Source of the DNA: JAQGMO01 sp050954505
GTDB lineage: Bacteria > Pseudomonadota > Gammaproteobacteria > Burkholderiales > Burkholderiaceae_D
DNA length: 7,099 nucleotides
Direction: 5' to 3'
NCBI GenBank assembly: GCA_050954505.1
Contig: JBPBPY010000338.1
Coordinates: 1-7,099, forward strand
Shown: positions 6,109 through 7,099 of the stretch, one piece after another
Layout of the letters: each line of letters begins with the position of its first letter
Numbering within the stretch: position 1 is the first letter of the stretch
Position numbers and translations under genes: made by a program
The notes under the pieces: model-generated
What the model was told of the DNA's origin: nothing
The model's input: only the letters and a program-made list of their open reading frames with translations
Database searches by the model: none

Positions 6109-6882
6109 ATGAACATCATTTCTGCAAACCTCAACGGCATTCGCTCCGCAGCCAGGAAGGGCTTTTTCGAATGGATGGCAAAACAGGATGCCGACTTCGT
6201 CTGCGTCCAGGAACTCAAGGCCCAGGCCGGCGACATGAGTGAGCAGTTCCTTGCACCGGACGGCTACACCGGTTACTTCCACTATGCGCAAAAGAAAGGC
6301 TATTCGGGCGTTGGCGTGTATTGCCGAACCAAGCCTGATTCCGTTACCGTCGGCTTCGACAATGGCGAATTCGATGACGAAGGGCGCTATGTGCAATGCG
6401 ACTTCGGCAAGCTCAGCGTGATTTCGGTGTACTGCCCGTCCGGTTCATCGAGCGAGGAACGGCAACTGGCCAAGTTCCGCTTCATGGAAGTGTTCCTGCC
6501 GCACCTGCAGATGCTCGAAGCATGCGGACGCGAAGTGGTCATTTGCGGCGACTGGAATATCGCCCACCAGGAAATCGACCTGAAGAACTTCAAGGGCAAC
6601 CGCAAGAATTCCGGCTTCCTGCCAGAAGAACGGGCGTGGCTGACGCATATTTTCGAAGAGCTCAAACTGGTCGACGTGTTTCGCCGCATCGACCAGCGTG
6701 CCGAACAATATACCTGGTGGAGCAACCGCGGCCAGGCCTGGGCCAGGAATGTCGGCTGGCGTATCGATTACCAGGTTGCCACCGCCGGCATTGCCGGCAC
6801 CGCCACGGCCGTGTCGATCTACAAGGATGAGCGATTTTCCGACCATGCACCGCTGTCGATCCATTACGACTTCATGCTTTGA
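6109..6882 (+). CDS. xthA: Exodeoxyribonuclease III (AP endonuclease, ExoIII family)
   Basis: This enzyme cleaves DNA at abasic sites and removes blocked 3' ends during base excision repair; family members also have 3'-5' exonuclease activity. The 257-residue product is full length for the ExoIII/APE1 fold. Catalytic residues by analogy with E. coli ExoIII are all present: Asn7 (SANLNGIRSA), Glu35 (VCVQELKAQ), Tyr108 (VISVYCPSGS), Asp148 and Asn150 (CGDWNIAH), Asp220 (GWRIDYQ), and Asp245 and His246 (SDHAPLS). The start is the ATG at 6109, which gives the conserved first strand at once; no Shine-Dalgarno is evident upstream. It is divergent from pyrE, and its last 11 bases overlap the end of the opposing gene at 6872. 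Betaproteobacteria often carry two ExoIII paralogues, so the symbol could be xth rather than xthA. Confidence 0.96.
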   Translation: MNIISANLNGIRSAARKGFFEWMAKQDADFVCVQELKAQAGDMSEQFLAPDGYTGYFHYAQKKGYSGVGVYCRTKPDSVTVGFDNGEFDDEGRYVQCDFGKLSVISVYCPSGSSSEERQLAKFRFMEVFLPHLQMLEACGREVVICGDWNIAHQEIDLKNFKGNRKNSGFLPEERAWLTHIFEELKLVDVFRRIDQRAEQYTWWSNRGQAWARNVGWRIDYQVATAGIAGTATAVSIYKDERFSDHAPLSIHYDFML

Positions 6883-7099
6883 CAGGCAGCGAGGCAGAGG
6901 TGGTTTGATTCACCGGGCCTGGGCTGGCTTGGCCAACCAGCAGGCGCGGCGCAATGGGCAGTTGCCGCAAGACCGCGGCGACTTTTTCGCGGCCATCGGC
7001 ATCGAGTTCGAAACCACTGATGTCGAGGCAAGCCAGCGAAGTGCAGGCGCCGAGAAAGGCGCATAGTGCTGCAACACTGGTTGGCGACAGCAGACAATG
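6872..7099 (-). CDS. C-terminal fragment of a leucine-rich-repeat-like protein (5' part outside window)
   Basis: From the right window edge, 75 codons are open on the minus strand, ending at TGA (complement of 6872-6874). The frame has the protein-like composition of the real genes here, whereas the other minus-strand frame (7097-6864) is a poor Arg/Cys/Trp-rich shadow. Residues 22-32 (LACLDISGFEL) fit the repeat consensus LxxLxLxxNxL exactly in spacing, with Phe in place of Asn. They are followed by a Gly36 and an amphipathic helix REKVAAVLRQL (37-47), as in ribonuclease-inhibitor-type repeats. The preceding ALCAFLGACTS looks like the helix of an earlier repeat, and IAPRLLVG may start a degenerate next one. 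The last 20 residues are low-complexity. It converges on xthA and overlaps it by 11 bases. LRR membership rests on one clear repeat; the function is unknown. Confidence 0.55.
   Translation of the reverse strand, partial: HCLLSPTSVAALCAFLGACTSLACLDISGFELDADGREKVAAVLRQLPIAPRLLVGQASPGPVNQTTSASLPVKA

Noticed and set aside
6864..7097. 77-codon minus-strand frame at the right edge
   Set aside because: It is Arg/Cys/Trp-rich and in a different frame from the more protein-like LRR reading; treated as a shadow.
1..7099. CRISPR arrays, tRNA or rRNA genes, insertion sequences, phage or defence genes
   Set aside because: No evenly spaced direct repeats, tRNA-like cloverleaf, transposase or integrase motifs were seen. 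All sizeable genes are housekeeping or ordinary hypothetical genes.

Overview
This window is ordinary, GC-rich housekeeping chromosome. MreB, GatA, GatB, PyrE and exonuclease III all read as typical betaproteobacterial proteins, and mreB sits head to head with gatCAB, an arrangement I know from Burkholderiales. The best guess is a member of Burkholderiales, perhaps Oxalobacteraceae. The family-level placement is an impression from protein wording and gene order, not a computed result.

Layout: (1) 1-412, minus strand, is the N-terminal third of mreB, running out of the window. (2) 413-917 is a 505-base divergent intergenic region. It holds a perfect 11-bp inverted repeat, an adjoining smaller hairpin and a TATAAT box. 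(3) 918-4495, plus strand, is gatC-gatA-gatB, the three subunits of the tRNA-dependent amidotransferase. The gatC-gatA spacer is unusually long (256 bases) and can fold extensively. The gatA-gatB spacer starts with a GC-rich hairpin and ends with a good ribosome binding site. (4) 4534-5163, minus strand, is a secreted or periplasmic DUF4124-type protein with a long charged helical tail, convergent with gatB. (5) 5270-5935, minus strand, is pyrE, apparently starting at TTG. (6) 5936-6108 is the divergent pyrE/xthA control region. (7) 6109-6882, plus strand, is the exonuclease III gene. (8) 6872-7099, minus strand, is the C-terminal end of a gene entering from the right. It carries a leucine-rich-repeat signature, and its last 11 bases overlap the end of xthA tail to tail.

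The genes serve separate core functions: cell shape (mreB), aminoacyl-tRNA amidation (gatCAB), pyrimidine synthesis (pyrE) and DNA repair (xthA). I found no mobile element, CRISPR array, tRNA, rRNA or defence system, and no convincing new biological system. The items most worth a second look are the LRR-like gene fragment at the right edge, the structured leaders of gatC and pyrE, and the gatC-gatA spacer.
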